A stretch of DNA of 64,000 bases from positions 78,829 through 142,828 of the forward strand of contig NZ_JABURY010000016.1 of assembly GCF_014489845.1 (NCBI RefSeq), read 5' to 3'. This DNA is from Frischella japonica (lineage in GTDB: Bacteria; Pseudomonadota; Gammaproteobacteria; Enterobacterales; Orbaceae). Below, in pieces: positions 18,889 to 28,591 of this stretch; within the stretch, counting starts at the first letter, position 1; each line of letters starts with the position of its first letter. The position numbers were made by a program, and so were the translations under genes. The notes under the pieces were generated by a model. That model saw nothing but the letters and a program-made list of their open reading frames with translations. It was not told where the DNA came from and made no database searches.

Positions 18889-21528
18889 TCATATAGTACC
18901 AATTGTATAAGTGCGTCGACCAGTTTTGCGCCCTAAAGATTCTAAATTGGTTTGTAAGGGCGGAAATGGTAATGTCAGACCATGTTTACAATACTCTTTA
19001 ATGATCAATTGCTGTATTTCACTACGTAATGGCATACGATGTGACATTTCGGACGCGAATAATCGAACTTCAAATAATTGAATACCTTCTTGAATATCGA
19101 CTAAAAATACCTGTGGTTCAGGATCATTTAGTACATATTCGCATTCCTTAGCAACTTTTAATAAAATATCCATCACTAATTGGCTATCCGCATCGATCGT
19201 CGCGGGAATAGTCAATACGATACGCGTAATTGCATCAGATAACGACCAATTGACTAACTGTTCGGTGATGAACGCTTTGTTAGGCATCACAATTTCTTTT
19301 CGATCCCAATCAACAATTGTTGTTGCACGAGTGTTAATTTTCGTGATAGTCCCAGTTAAATCACGAATGGTAACTGTATCGCCAATTCTTACTGGTTTTT
19401 CAAACAACATAATTAAGCCTGAAATAAAATTAGCAAAAATTTCTTGTAAGCCAAATCCCAGACCTACCCCCAATGCAGCAATTAGCCATTGAATTTTTGC
19501 CCAATCTATCCCGACAAAAGAAAATGCGATCATACAACCAACCAGCAAAATAATATATTTACTGACGGTCGAAATCGCATAGCCTGTTCCTGGTGCTAGA
19601 TCTAAATGCTGTAAAATACCTAATTCAAGTAAAGCAGGTAAATTTTTAACTAATTGTACCGTTATGGTTAAAACCAAAATAGCGATAAACACCGAGCTCA
19701 AACTTATATAGTGTTCAACCTCGTTACCATTGATGATGACTTTTGTTCCCCATAGTTTAATGTTTTCCATAAATGCGAAAGCTGAATGTAATTCTGACCA
19801 AAGCAAAACCATACTTATTAATGCTATCATTGCAATAATTGATCGCACTAATTGTAATGATTGGGCACTAATTACATCTAAATCTATCACAGGTTCATCA
19901 ATCACATCTGGCGTATTAGAATTTGTGGTGTGATCTTCTTCACTTTTGGCTCTTTGAGCAAGTCGTTCTATTCTGCGTTGCTTAGCGCGTTCAAATTCAA
20001 TACGTCGCTTTTGGATCCACATCCAACGTCGAATCATGAAATAAATAACTAATAAACCAAACCAAGTTACCACTGAGGCTTCTAATCGCCCTAGTAAGAT
20101 TTGTGCAGTTGATAGGTAACCTAAACAAGCAGCAAAAATTGCGACCCATGGTGCACTTAACAGAATCACCCATAAAATACGGCTAAATAAATTACATCCA
20201 GAACCTTTTTTATCAATATAAAGCGGAACACCAGCACGATGTATCGCATTAGTCATAAAAACTAAGGCAAAACAAAGTAAAATAAAACTAAATCGACCTA
20301 TGGTCGCTGCAAATTGCCGATTGTTATAATGATCAAAACTCATGACAATCATCACTAATGGAATAACCACCCATACGGACAATTGGTAATATTTCATTGC
20401 TGAGCGAACTTGAAATTCTGGCCAAGCAAAATGGGCAATAAATAATCCCTTTGGTGAAGCAAAATGAGCACTTATGATAAACACCCACAGAATAGGTGCA
20501 GCTGCATTAACTCCATAACCTAGAGCCACAACCGCCGGATATTGCCAATTCATCTGTAAGACATAACCTATGATCGCCCATAAAATTGGAATAGGTAATG
20601 CCATTAATAGGGAATAAACCACCACTTTCATCGTAAGCGAGAAACTATCTTGAGTCACTTTACCGACTCGCGACGCCGACTTATCTAAATACTGGTTATA
20701 TTTCGGTTTAGTTTTGAAATCAATGAACACCGCAATTAATGTGATAACCAACAAAAATAGTAATGAAGGGGTTTTAATAATATCGATACAAGCATGATAA
20801 ATTTGCGACGCAGTATCAACTGAGAATAAAACGAATAGAGTATCTTTTGCAAAATCTAACAAAAAATAGGTATTAATTGGGTTAACATCTGCTACCCAGA
20901 AAAAATAACGATGTGCTGCATCATTGACACTATCAATCGCATTTATGAGCTGGCTATTGGCAATTTTTAATTTAGTCAATTCTAATATAATTGTATCATA
21001 ACCCGACATCGTGGTTTTCAGTAGTTCATTTTGCTCACGTATGAGCTGACGATATTCATTAATTTGTCGATTATCAAATTTATTTTTCGTTAAATTGGGA
21101 TAATTTTCTAGTTGTTTGAGCGAATTATTATCATTTAGTTGACTTACTTTCGCTTCAGCAATTTCAGCATCTATCGCTTGAGGTTTAGGTTTTTCTGGCA
21201 AGTTAAGCAGTTGCAAACGTAACGTTTCTCCTAGAGCAGTAGAAAAACTTAACCATTCACCTTGTTCATCAAGTGTAGCTAATGTATTTTGAACATGCGA
21301 AATTTGCGCTAAAATTGTATTCTGATGTGTTGTAATATGAGCAATTTGTTCTTTTTGCCATTTTAGACGATTTTTTAATTCGTTATTTTTACTGGTTAAT
21401 TGCGTAATAGTATTGGATAAATTTTCACTTGTCTCAATAATAGGCACACTATCCGCTTGAGCAAAAGTAGAAAAAACAGCAATCAAGCCGATAAAAAAAC
21501 AACCAATAATATTACGCATTTTAAACAT
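18889..21528 (-). CDS. mscM: MscM-type miniconductance mechanosensitive channel, short form
   Basis: The 879-residue protein has a signal peptide (residues 1-26, ending QADS), a periplasmic coiled-coil region (about 30-210), a run of membrane segments (about 250-620) and the C-terminal MscS-like channel with VGLGFGLQEIFANFISGLIM and GDTVTIRDLTGTITKINTRA. This is the architecture of the large MscK/MscM channels, which release solutes on osmotic downshift. Position directly after psd, as with E. coli mscM (yjeP), decides the symbol. E. coli MscM has 1107 residues; the loss here is mostly in the periplasmic N-terminal domain. The psd stop and this ATG are 2 bases apart, so they form one operon. 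Confidence 0.88.
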   Translation of the reverse strand: MFKMRNIIGCFFIGLIAVFSTFAQADSVPIIETSENLSNTITQLTSKNNELKNRLKWQKEQIAHITTHQNTILAQISHVQNTLATLDEQGEWLSFSTALGETLRLQLLNLPEKPKPQAIDAEIAEAKVSQLNDNNSLKQLENYPNLTKNKFDNRQINEYRQLIREQNELLKTTMSGYDTIILELTKLKIANSQLINAIDSVNDAAHRYFFWVADVNPINTYFLLDFAKDTLFVLFSVDTASQIYHACIDIIKTPSLLFLLVITLIAVFIDFKTKPKYNQYLDKSASRVGKVTQDSFSLTMKVVVYSLLMALPIPILWAIIGYVLQMNWQYPAVVALGYGVNAAAPILWVFIISAHFASPKGLFIAHFAWPEFQVRSAMKYYQLSVWVVIPLVMIVMSFDHYNNRQFAATIGRFSFILLCFALVFMTNAIHRAGVPLYIDKKGSGCNLFSRILWVILLSAPWVAIFAACLGYLSTAQILLGRLEASVVTWFGLLVIYFMIRRWMWIQKRRIEFERAKQRRIERLAQRAKSEEDHTTNSNTPDVIDEPVIDLDVISAQSLQLVRSIIAMIALISMVLLWSELHSAFAFMENIKLWGTKVIINGNEVEHYISLSSVFIAILVLTITVQLVKNLPALLELGILQHLDLAPGTGYAISTVSKYIILLVGCMIAFSFVGIDWAKIQWLIAALGVGLGFGLQEIFANFISGLIMLFEKPVRIGDTVTIRDLTGTITKINTRATTIVDWDRKEIVMPNKAFITEQLVNWSLSDAITRIVLTIPATIDADSQLVMDILLKVAKECEYVLNDPEPQVFLVDIQEGIQLFEVRLFASEMSHRMPLRSEIQQLIIKEYCKHGLTLPFPPLQTNLESLGRKTGRRTYTIGTI

Positions 21529-21530
21529 AT

Positions 21531-22379
21531 CTAATTAATTTTTGCCATTTTTTGACCAACTCGAGCTGTATCACCGATTTTTAAAGTATCCATAAACTGA
21601 ATACTATTTTGTGCAAATAACGTAATAACAGTCGATCCTAATTTAAAACACCCGAAATCTTCACCTTTTTCAACATTAATCCCTAGCGGATAGTTCCAAC
21701 GTTTCATTATCCCTTCTCTTGGCGGTGTAATTATACCTTCCCATTTGATTTCGATGCTTCCAACAATCGTGGCGCCAACTAAAATTTGAGCGACCGGACC
21801 AATTTCGGTCTCAAATAAACAAATTACACGTTCATTACGAGCAAAGATATTGGCAATATTTTCAGTCGTGGCTTTATTTACCGAATAAAGTGAACCAGGT
21901 ACATATATCATCTCTTTAAGTTTACCATTAAAAGGAGCATGAAAACGGTGGTAATTACTTGGAGCTAAATACGTGGTAACATAACTCCCATTGGTAAAAT
22001 ACTTAATCATATCAGGATGACATGCAACTAAAGCATCTAATGAATAAAAGTGTCCTTTTGCTTGTAATAAGGTTTTTTCCTGAATTGAGCCAAATTGACT
22101 AATCACTCCATCAGCTGGCATGACAATACTGCTTTCTGAATCATCGATTAATCTAGCATTGGATTTTAAATGTCTGGCAAAGAATTGATTAAATGTTTTA
22201 TAGTCTTGAGCATTTTCGAATTCTGCCTCACTAAGATCAATTTTATATAGTTTAATAAACCCTTTGATCATCAAAGTAGTTAATCCACCAAACTCTTTTT
22301 CTGCTAACCAACCAAACATGCAGGTCAAGAGCTGTTTGGGTAAAAAATATTGAATAATTGCTTTAATTTGATTTAACAT
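21531..22379 (-). CDS. psd: phosphatidylserine decarboxylase proenzyme
   Basis: Psd makes phosphatidylethanolamine, the main membrane lipid, from phosphatidylserine. The 282-residue proenzyme cleaves itself at the LGST motif, seen here as FKLGSTVITLF near Ser249, to form the pyruvoyl group. Other landmarks are MPADGVISQFG (about residue 92) and YLAPSNYHRFHAPFNG with the catalytic histidines. ATG 22379 gives MLNQIKAIIQYFLPKQ, which matches the family start; the alternative three codons upstream is TTG. It heads a two-gene unit with mscM. Confidence 0.96.
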   Translation of the reverse strand: MLNQIKAIIQYFLPKQLLTCMFGWLAEKEFGGLTTLMIKGFIKLYKIDLSEAEFENAQDYKTFNQFFARHLKSNARLIDDSESSIVMPADGVISQFGSIQEKTLLQAKGHFYSLDALVACHPDMIKYFTNGSYVTTYLAPSNYHRFHAPFNGKLKEMIYVPGSLYSVNKATTENIANIFARNERVICLFETEIGPVAQILVGATIVGSIEIKWEGIITPPREGIMKRWNYPLGINVEKGEDFGCFKLGSTVITLFAQNSIQFMDTLKIGDTARVGQKMAKIN

Positions 22380-22411
22380 GAATTTCAATTCTCTTTTTAA
22401 TTAATTGAAGA

Positions 22412-23812
22412 TTACTCATCATCAAAGTAGTCAGCGGAATTAGCATAATTATCAAATCGCGACCACTGCCCTTGAAATTTAAGACGAACTTTGCCGATCG
22501 GACCATTACGTTGCTTACCTAAAATAATTTCTGCTACGCCTTTATGGTCAGAATTATCATTATAAACTTCATCACGATAAATGAACATAATAACATCTGC
22601 ATCTTGCTCAATGGATCCTGATTCACGTAAGTCAGAGTTTACCGGACGTTTATCTGCTCGTTGTTCTAAGCTTCGATTAAGCTGAGATAACGCAACTACC
22701 GGTACCTGTAATTCTTTGGCTAATGCCTTTAATGACCTCGAAATTTCAGCAATTTCAAGGGTTCGATTCTCAGAAATATTTGGTACCCGCATTAGCTGCA
22801 AATAATCCACCATTATCATACTTAAACCATTATGCTCTCGATAAATTCGTCGAGCACGTGAACGTAATTCCATAGGCGTTAAACCAGATGAATCATCAAT
22901 ATACATATTTTTCTTTTCTAGGAGAATACCCATCGTACTTGAGATACGCGCCCAATCGTCATCTTCTAATTGTCCGGTACGAATTTTAGTTTGATCCACT
23001 CGCGATAATGAAGCAAGCATACGCATCATAATCTGTTCTGCTGGCATCTCTAGACTAAAAATTAATACTGGTTTTTCCTGCATCATTGCTGCATTTTCAC
23101 ACAGATTCATGGCAAATGTTGTTTTTCCCATCGATGGTCTGGCTGCAACAATAATTAAATCAGAACGTTGTAACCCAGCGGTTTTTTTATCGAGATCAAT
23201 AAATCCTGTTGAAACCCCCGTGACCCCATCATGAGGCTTTTGGAATAATTCCTCAATCTTCGCGACAGTATCTTCTAAAACTGAGGTAACACTCTTCGGG
23301 CCAACACCTTGTTTAGCACGTTGTTCCGCAATTTGAAAGATTTTGGTTTCTGCTAAATCAAGAATGTCTTCACTTTCACGCCCTTCTGTTGTGTAGGCAT
23401 TATCAGCAATTTCATTTGCTGCACTTATTAACTCCCGTAATATCGCTTGTTGACGAATAATTTCGGTATAAGCGATAACATTGATCGCACTCGGTGTGTT
23501 TTTAGATAGCTCCGCTAAATAAGCAAAGCCACCAACATCATTGAGAATATCTTTACTTTCTAAACTTTCAGATAGTGTAATTAAATCTATCGGAATGGAT
23601 TTACTCACCAAATTTTGCATTTCAGCAAAAATAAGTTGATGATGTCGAGAATAGAAATCACGATCAGTGATCGTTTCAGCAACCCGATCCCAACGTTGAT
23701 TATCAATCATTAGACTACCTAGAACAGCTTGCTCCGCTTCAATTGAATGCGGCGGTACTTTTATGCTGTGAATATTTGCTTCGCGCTCTCGATATGTGAG
23801 TTTATTTGTCAT
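22412..23812 (-). CDS. dnaB: replicative DNA helicase
   Basis: DnaB is the hexameric 5'-3' helicase of the replication fork. At 466 residues it is near the E. coli 471. The N-terminal domain (PPHSIEAEQAVLGSLM, residues 20-35) is followed by the linker and the RecA-like motor with Walker A ARPSMGKT (224-231), Walker B MIMVDYLQLM, and the arginine-finger/RSRARR region. The acidic tail ends YFDDE. No intein or frame break is visible. It lies upstream of psd on the same strand but 32 bases away, and may contribute read-through. Confidence 0.98.
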   Translation of the reverse strand: MTNKLTYREREANIHSIKVPPHSIEAEQAVLGSLMIDNQRWDRVAETITDRDFYSRHHQLIFAEMQNLVSKSIPIDLITLSESLESKDILNDVGGFAYLAELSKNTPSAINVIAYTEIIRQQAILRELISAANEIADNAYTTEGRESEDILDLAETKIFQIAEQRAKQGVGPKSVTSVLEDTVAKIEELFQKPHDGVTGVSTGFIDLDKKTAGLQRSDLIIVAARPSMGKTTFAMNLCENAAMMQEKPVLIFSLEMPAEQIMMRMLASLSRVDQTKIRTGQLEDDDWARISSTMGILLEKKNMYIDDSSGLTPMELRSRARRIYREHNGLSMIMVDYLQLMRVPNISENRTLEIAEISRSLKALAKELQVPVVALSQLNRSLEQRADKRPVNSDLRESGSIEQDADVIMFIYRDEVYNDNSDHKGVAEIILGKQRNGPIGKVRLKFQGQWSRFDNYANSADYFDDE

Positions 23813-23983
23813 GGTATATCACGTTTAAATTTACTCTTTTTACTGAAAAGAATTCACTCTTTTAATGAAATAGTGTAACACTTTTCTGGAAAGGTTTCAT
23901 TATCAGCATTTAAGACCATCGATTAAGAAAAGATAGAAAAATGTGATAATAAATCGTTGTCATTTTATTCTATGAATAATAGT

Positions 23984-25519
23984 TTACTCAATACGCTTAA
24001 TGAAATGGTTAATTTTAAATCCGATCAACTTTAAAGATCCAAAATAACTCATGATCCCCATAACGACTAAAATCATCAAACGTCCAAGTCTTGATGGCAT
24101 ACTGCCGGCTGACCAGTCTGGTAACAAATCACTAACTATCCATAACACTATCGCCATTATTATCACCGCAATCATGATTTTGGTTATAAATTTGAACCAA
24201 CCTGGTTGTGGTTGAAATAATTGTTTTTTCTTCAATTGCCAGAATAATAATCCCGCATTAAAGCACGCAGCAATACTTATTGATAACGCTAATCCAGCAT
24301 GCTGTAACGGACCAATAAAGGCTAAATTGAGTATTTGTGTTATTCCTAAGGTTAAAATAGCAATTTTAACAGGTGTCTTAATATTTTGTCGTGAATAAAA
24401 TCCTGGAGCTAATACTTTAATTAACATTAAACCTAATAAACCAACCGAATAGGCTATTAACGCTTTTTGTGTCATCAACGTGTCAATTTCGGTAAAATGA
24501 CCATACTCAAACAAAGCTGCAACCAATGGTTTGGAAATAACACCTAATCCTACAGCAGCTGGTAACGCCAAAAGAAAACAAAGACGTAACCCCCAGTCCA
24601 ACAGTTCAGAATAAAGCTGAGTATCACCTTTAGCAAAACTTTTTGATAATGATGGTAAAAGTATTGTTCCTAACGCCACTGCTAACACTCCCGAGGGAAA
24701 TTCCATCAACCGATCGGCATAATACATCCAAGATACCGAACCAGAAATAAGAAATGAAGCAAAAATAGTATTAATAATTAATGACACTTGACTAACAGAA
24801 ACCCCTAAAATGGCTGGTCCCATTTGCTTAAGTACGCGCCATACACCTCTATCGTGTAAATTGAGGCGTGGTAAAACTAACATACCAACCTTTTTTAAAT
24901 AAGGTAATTGATAAAGTAATTGTAAAATACCTCCTAATAAAACCCCAAATGCTAACGCAAGAATAGGTGGATTGAAAAATTCCGACGCTACAAGTGTTAA
25001 ACCTATCATGCTAAGGTTCAAAAACGTTGGCGCAAAAGCAGGAACAGAAAAACGGTTCCAAGTATTAAGAATGGCTCCAGCCAACGAAGCAAGTGAAATA
25101 AGAAATATATAAGGGAAAGTAATCCGCAGCAATAATGATGCTAAAGCAAATTTTTCTACCGGTTCACTAAAACCAGGAGCCGTTATATAAATAATATAGG
25201 GTGCACATATCACACCAATGGCAGTAACAAGCGCTAATACTAACGTTAGTAATCCGGCAATATAGGCAATGAACGTTTTAGTCGCTTCTTCTCCTTGCTG
25301 GCTTTTATACTCTGCCAAAATAGGGACAAACGCCTGAGAAAAAGCGCCTTCAGCAAAAATACGGCGTAATAAATTCGGTAATTTAAACGCCACAAAAAAG
25401 GCATCAGTTGCCATACCAGCACCAAAAAAACGCGCAATAATGGCATCACGGATAAAGCCTAATACCCGTGATACCATAGTCATAGAACTAACTGTTGCTA
25501 ATGATTTAAGAAGATTCAT
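23984..25519 (-). CDS. murJ: lipid II flippase MurJ
   Basis: MurJ flips the peptidoglycan precursor lipid II across the inner membrane and is essential. The 511-residue protein has 14 predicted membrane segments of the MOP superfamily, beginning [20 protein letters not shown] and [20 protein letters not shown], which are nearly those of E. coli MurJ. The charged residues of the central cavity (R18, R24 and R52 region) are present. It follows the LOG-family gene by 36 bases and may share its transcript. Confidence 0.97.
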   Translation of the reverse strand: MNLLKSLATVSSMTMVSRVLGFIRDAIIARFFGAGMATDAFFVAFKLPNLLRRIFAEGAFSQAFVPILAEYKSQQGEEATKTFIAYIAGLLTLVLALVTAIGVICAPYIIYITAPGFSEPVEKFALASLLLRITFPYIFLISLASLAGAILNTWNRFSVPAFAPTFLNLSMIGLTLVASEFFNPPILALAFGVLLGGILQLLYQLPYLKKVGMLVLPRLNLHDRGVWRVLKQMGPAILGVSVSQVSLIINTIFASFLISGSVSWMYYADRLMEFPSGVLAVALGTILLPSLSKSFAKGDTQLYSELLDWGLRLCFLLALPAAVGLGVISKPLVAALFEYGHFTEIDTLMTQKALIAYSVGLLGLMLIKVLAPGFYSRQNIKTPVKIAILTLGITQILNLAFIGPLQHAGLALSISIAACFNAGLLFWQLKKKQLFQPQPGWFKFITKIMIAVIIMAIVLWIVSDLLPDWSAGSMPSRLGRLMILVVMGIMSYFGSLKLIGFKINHFIKRIE

Positions 25520-25555
25520 TAATTGAGTACTCTTTAATAAGTCTGCAATAGGTTA

Positions 25556-26131
25556 TTATTTTTTAATCCAACGATGAAGATCTTTGGGAATATATTGATC
25601 AATTTCTTGCAATAGACATGCTGTATCGCTGGAAACAATTAAGGTATGATAAAAACTTTCGCGGATGAATCCTGCCTGAACTGAATGCTCTAAAAAATTG
25701 ATCATCGGTTGCCAAAAATTCATAACATTGAGTAATGCTACTGGCTTTTCATGATAACCGATTTGAGCACCGGTCCAAACTTCAAATAGTTCTTCTAAAG
25801 TTCCAGAACCTCCCGGCATAGCAATAAAAGCATCGGCAAGTTCGGCCATTCGAGCTTTTCGTGCATGCATATTATTAACTACTTCTAACTGAGTTATCCC
25901 ATGGTGAGCGGTCTCGGCTTTTACTAATGCTTCAGGGATAATACCTATTACTTCACCACCATTCTCTAATACAGCATTAGCAATCTCACCCATTAAACCT
26001 CTATTCCCTCCCCCATAGATCAAGCGACGTCCTTGATTAGCCAATCGTTGCCCCAACTCTCGTGCAATAATTTGATATTCTGGGTTATTACCTAAACTTG
26101 CACCACAATAAACACAAATGTTTTTTTTCAT
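25556..26131 (-). CDS. LOG family nucleoside 5'-monophosphate phosphoribohydrolase
   Basis: Members of this family (TIGR00730, plant LOG relatives) cleave AMP-like or cytokinin ribotides to base and ribose 5-phosphate; in most bacteria their real substrate is unclear. The 191-residue Rossmann-like protein shows IYGGGNRGLMGEIANAVLE near residue 38, the MHARKARM segment (about 89-96) and the signature PGGSGTLEE (106-114) that binds the nucleotide phosphate. I use ATG 26131; the frame could be extended by three codons to a TTG. It lies upstream of murJ on the same strand. Confidence 0.9.
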   Translation of the reverse strand: MKKNICVYCGASLGNNPEYQIIARELGQRLANQGRRLIYGGGNRGLMGEIANAVLENGGEVIGIIPEALVKAETAHHGITQLEVVNNMHARKARMAELADAFIAMPGGSGTLEELFEVWTGAQIGYHEKPVALLNVMNFWQPMINFLEHSVQAGFIRESFYHTLIVSSDTACLLQEIDQYIPKDLHRWIKK

Positions 26132-26253
26132 ATTAACCAATAATAAACTACGATTTATTTATCTGATTTATTCTATCATAAAACCAAAATAGCATAACGA
26201 TTTATTAAAATGATTAATGCCTAACCAATCAAATTACTTTTTGATAAATTATG

Positions 26254-26282
26254 TTGACTCTTTTTTAAGAGAACGTTAATAT
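26254..26282 (+). promoter_or_regulatory. predicted sigma-70 promoter of tRNA-Asn
   Basis: TTGACT (26254-26259) and TAATAT (26277-26282) are separated by 17 bases, ideal for sigma-70, and the start would fall about 8 bases before the tRNA. The tRNA-Lys gene has the same -10 and spacing. Confidence 0.6.
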
Positions 26283-26296
26283 TTTTCGCCATGTGT

Positions 26297-26372
26297 TCCT
26301 CCATAGTTCAGTCGGTAGAACGGCGGACTGTTAATCCGTATGTCACTGGTTCAAGTCCAGTTGGAGGAGCCA
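26297..26372 (+). tRNA. tRNA-Asn (GTT)
   Basis: A 76-base cloverleaf with encoded CCA. Acceptor TCCTCCA pairs with TGGAGGA, the D arm holds AGTTCAGTCGGTAGAA, the anticodon GTT is at 26330-26332 in a CTGTTAA loop, and the T arm reads TGGTTCAAGTCCA. It is nearly identical to E. coli tRNA-Asn. Everything downstream for 16 kb is accessory, which makes this tRNA a candidate integration site. Confidence 0.97.
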
Positions 26373-26691
26373 ACTTTCCACTTTATCTCATATCGATATA
26401 TCTCTATTTAATTATAAGTCAATATATTATATTTTTTCGGGTTCAAATGCGGGCAAGCAAAAATGTTCATTTTTTCACCGCTAATCTATCTTGTTACCTT
26501 TAAAGCGTCAGAGCCTTGGGATGTATGAAAATGGAATAAATAACTTTCACTAGTTCTTTTGGAGAAGTTACGAAACCTAATTAAAAGTATTAAAAATTTA
26601 TTCATTATTTCCAATCTACATTGTTATTTTTTATCATGCTTTTATATTAAGATTAATCTATTGATTGGACTAATATCCAAGCATTGAATTA
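26373..26691. other. gap with a 25-base copy of a lipoprotein gene start
   Basis: No intact gene. The bases 26586-26610 are identical to 28536-28560, the segment that holds the start codon and first codons of the lipoprotein gene at 27791-28555. On the minus strand the copy begins MNKFLILLI but then loses the match. It reads as a scar of a deleted or recombined lipoprotein gene. Confidence 0.5.
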
Positions 26692-27126
26692 TTATTTAGT
26701 TATAGTCGAAAGTTCTTTTAACTCGACTTCGTACAAATCATCAAAGTTGTATATTTTTTTAGATATTATTTTATTTCTTTCATATTGCGTAATGATTTTG
26801 TAGTCTTTACCGAACTCGTCGGGGTGGTAATATGTAGTTTCTATCAATTCGCCTTTTTCATTATATTTTTTCCATAACCCAACTTGGATTCCTGTACCAT
26901 TATAACTTCCTTGACATCCTGATAATTTTAATTTTCCATTTGGAAAATACTCTATTATAGGTTTTTGACATGAAGCACTATCAGTTGATAAAGTTTTATT
27001 AAAATCATGTTCATTTTCGTCTGCAAAACTTGTATTGCATGAACATGAAATGAAGACTATTGCAAATAGTAAATTTAAATTCTTTTTAAAATTGCTCATA
27101 ATTAAAATTTTTTTAGGTTTTTTCAT
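26692..27126 (-). CDS. small exported protein with a YwqK/MORN-like repeat
   Basis: This 144-residue protein has a hydrophobic segment (about residues 17-30) ending in SCSCNTSFA, which reads as a signal peptide, possibly with a lipobox cysteine. The mature part carries IEYFPNGKLKLSGCQG and GLWKKYNEKGELIETTYY, the Y-x-x-G-K/E-L pattern of MORN-like or YwqK-family repeats found in some antitoxin and immunity-like proteins. Two ATG starts are possible (27126 and 27099); neither has a clear ribosome site. It is the first of the accessory exported genes after tRNA-Asn. Function unknown; the repeat assignment is from memory of the pattern. Confidence 0.6.
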   Translation of the reverse strand: MKKPKKILIMSNFKKNLNLLFAIVFISCSCNTSFADENEHDFNKTLSTDSASCQKPIIEYFPNGKLKLSGCQGSYNGTGIQVGLWKKYNEKGELIETTYYHPDEFGKDYKIITQYERNKIISKKIYNFDDLYEVELKELSTITK

Positions 27127-27147
27127 CCAAATGATTGTATTTACTAT

Positions 27148-27788
27148 TTAATGGATCGATTCAAAATTGCCATTTTTATTTATTTTAAATTTTAATAAAT
27201 GTGATTCTATTTTAGGTACTGTGGTGTGTTTGATAATATTTCCTCTATCATCAATTAAAACCTCATTTTTAGAAAATTCTTGAATGAATATATTTCCATC
27301 TTTATCAATGGCAAAATCATTCCAGTAGGTGACTTCAAATGTGAATCTATTGTCTATTAATAAAGCATCAATCCTATTTCCTGCATGATCATAACTGTTT
27401 ATTTGAAAAAATAAACAGGGATATTCTGACTCAACCCATCCTTCGTATATAATCCCTGTACTCTTTGTAAACCAATTGAAACGTCTAACACAGGGTAATA
27501 ATATTTTGATATTGAATAATAATCATGAAAATTTTTAGGCTTAATATTTTTTTCTAATTGGGTAAATTCTTTTTTTCCAAAAATTGAGCATTTATTTTAT
27601 AAGTACCCGTATTTTCATCATAAGAATAAAATTTCTTTAACCCATCAGATGTAATAAGAATAAAATTTCTTTAACCCATCAGATGTAAAAGGCAAAGTAT
27701 GTTGAATGGCGGTATTTTTCGTACTGCCATTTGAACTACCGATGATAATTAGCATAAAAAACAGAAAAAGAAGGATATGTTTCTTCAT
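27148..27788 (-). pseudogene. decayed exported protein gene with an internal 34-bp duplication
   Basis: The remains begin at ATG 27788 with a signal peptide (MKKHILLFLFFMLIIIGSS) and run to TAA at 27148. The frame breaks at least three times: a 34-bp perfect tandem duplication (27621-27688) inserts a non-multiple of three and creates a stop; a run of seven A/T near 27570 is one base short or long for continuity; and a further shift is needed near 27510, after which the frame is open again for about 110 codons (ending KNGNFESIH). Conceptually repaired, it would be an exported protein of roughly 200 residues with IDKDGNIFIQEFSKNEV and VPKIESHLLKF. I do not recognise the family. It precedes the lipoprotein gene at 27791. 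Confidence 0.8.
27621..27688. repeat. 34-bp perfect tandem duplication
   Basis: Bases 27621-27654 and 27655-27688 are identical over all 34 positions and lie head to tail inside the pseudogene at 27148-27788. It looks like a recent slippage event, since the two units have not diverged. Confidence 0.95.
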
Positions 27789-27790
27789 TT

Positions 27791-28555
27791 TTAATCTCTT
27801 TTATAAACTTCAATCATTTTATTATCCATAAAGTCTGGTGATTGAAAATAATATTTTTTATCCTTAATAAACAGGGTAAAGATAAAATCGCCTTGTGTTT
27901 GTTCTTTTGCTAATCCTTGATAGGCGCAAATATTGTCATCGTCTTTTATGAATAATGGTAAATCATAATCAAGCGTATTGAGTTTAATCTTAGTATCACT
28001 AATAGTAACAGTTAAATTAGTGGAAAAATAATGACCATTAAAATCTTTTAAGGTAGTTGGTTGATATTGCGAAATAGTGTTAATTGCTGTTTGATAATGT
28101 TGTTTGTAGCGTTCTTCTAACTCAGGATGTTGTTCGACTAATGCTTCGGTGACAAAGTCCCCTAGAAAGTATCGAGAATTTTTAGGATCTCGATAAGAAT
28201 ATAGTTGTGATTGTTCAGTGTGCTTATCGGTAAGTAAAAACCATGACTGCGAACCTAACAGGATATCATAAAGTTTATTATTTTTCGTTAATTCAGCTTT
28301 AATATAGATACCATCAGGGGTAAAACCATAGAAATGTTCAAAATTAACATCATCAGGTAAGTACTCTTCGTGCTTATTTTGAGTAATTTCGAGAATATTG
28401 TCTGCACTTAAATTCCAATCTAAACACATTTGATAATAAATTAGATTTCGAAATTTTAAATCATGACATGACTTAGAAATATTGGTAATCTCATCTTGCG
28501 CTTTACAAGAGAAAATTATTAATAAGCTTGTTATCAGTATTAAAAATTTATTCAT
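27791..28555 (-). CDS. lipoprotein of unknown function
   Basis: The 254-residue protein has a signal peptide with lipobox IFSC (Cys17), followed by KAQDE. The mature part is acidic and beta-rich, with repeated aromatic pairs (NFEHFYGFTPDGIYIKAEL, FIFTLFIKDKKYYFQ), a central YQTAINTISQYQPTTLKDF and ending MIEVYKRD. The pattern GxTPDGIYIKAEL resembles periplasmic immunity-type or META/DUF-like domains, but I cannot name the family. It is intact, unlike its neighbours on both sides. A 25-base copy of its start region lies at 26586-26610. Confidence 0.65.
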   Translation of the reverse strand: MNKFLILITSLLIIFSCKAQDEITNISKSCHDLKFRNLIYYQMCLDWNLSADNILEITQNKHEEYLPDDVNFEHFYGFTPDGIYIKAELTKNNKLYDILLGSQSWFLLTDKHTEQSQLYSYRDPKNSRYFLGDFVTEALVEQHPELEERYKQHYQTAINTISQYQPTTLKDFNGHYFSTNLTVTISDTKIKLNTLDYDLPLFIKDDDNICAYQGLAKEQTQGDFIFTLFIKDKKYYFQSPDFMDNKMIEVYKRD

Positions 28556-28591
28556 TATTTTACTCTTAAACTGTTAAATTTTTTTATATAA

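Noticed and set aside
27621..27688. Direct repeat as a possible CRISPR unit or attachment site
   Set aside because: The two units abut with no spacer and lie inside a coding relic; no further copies follow.
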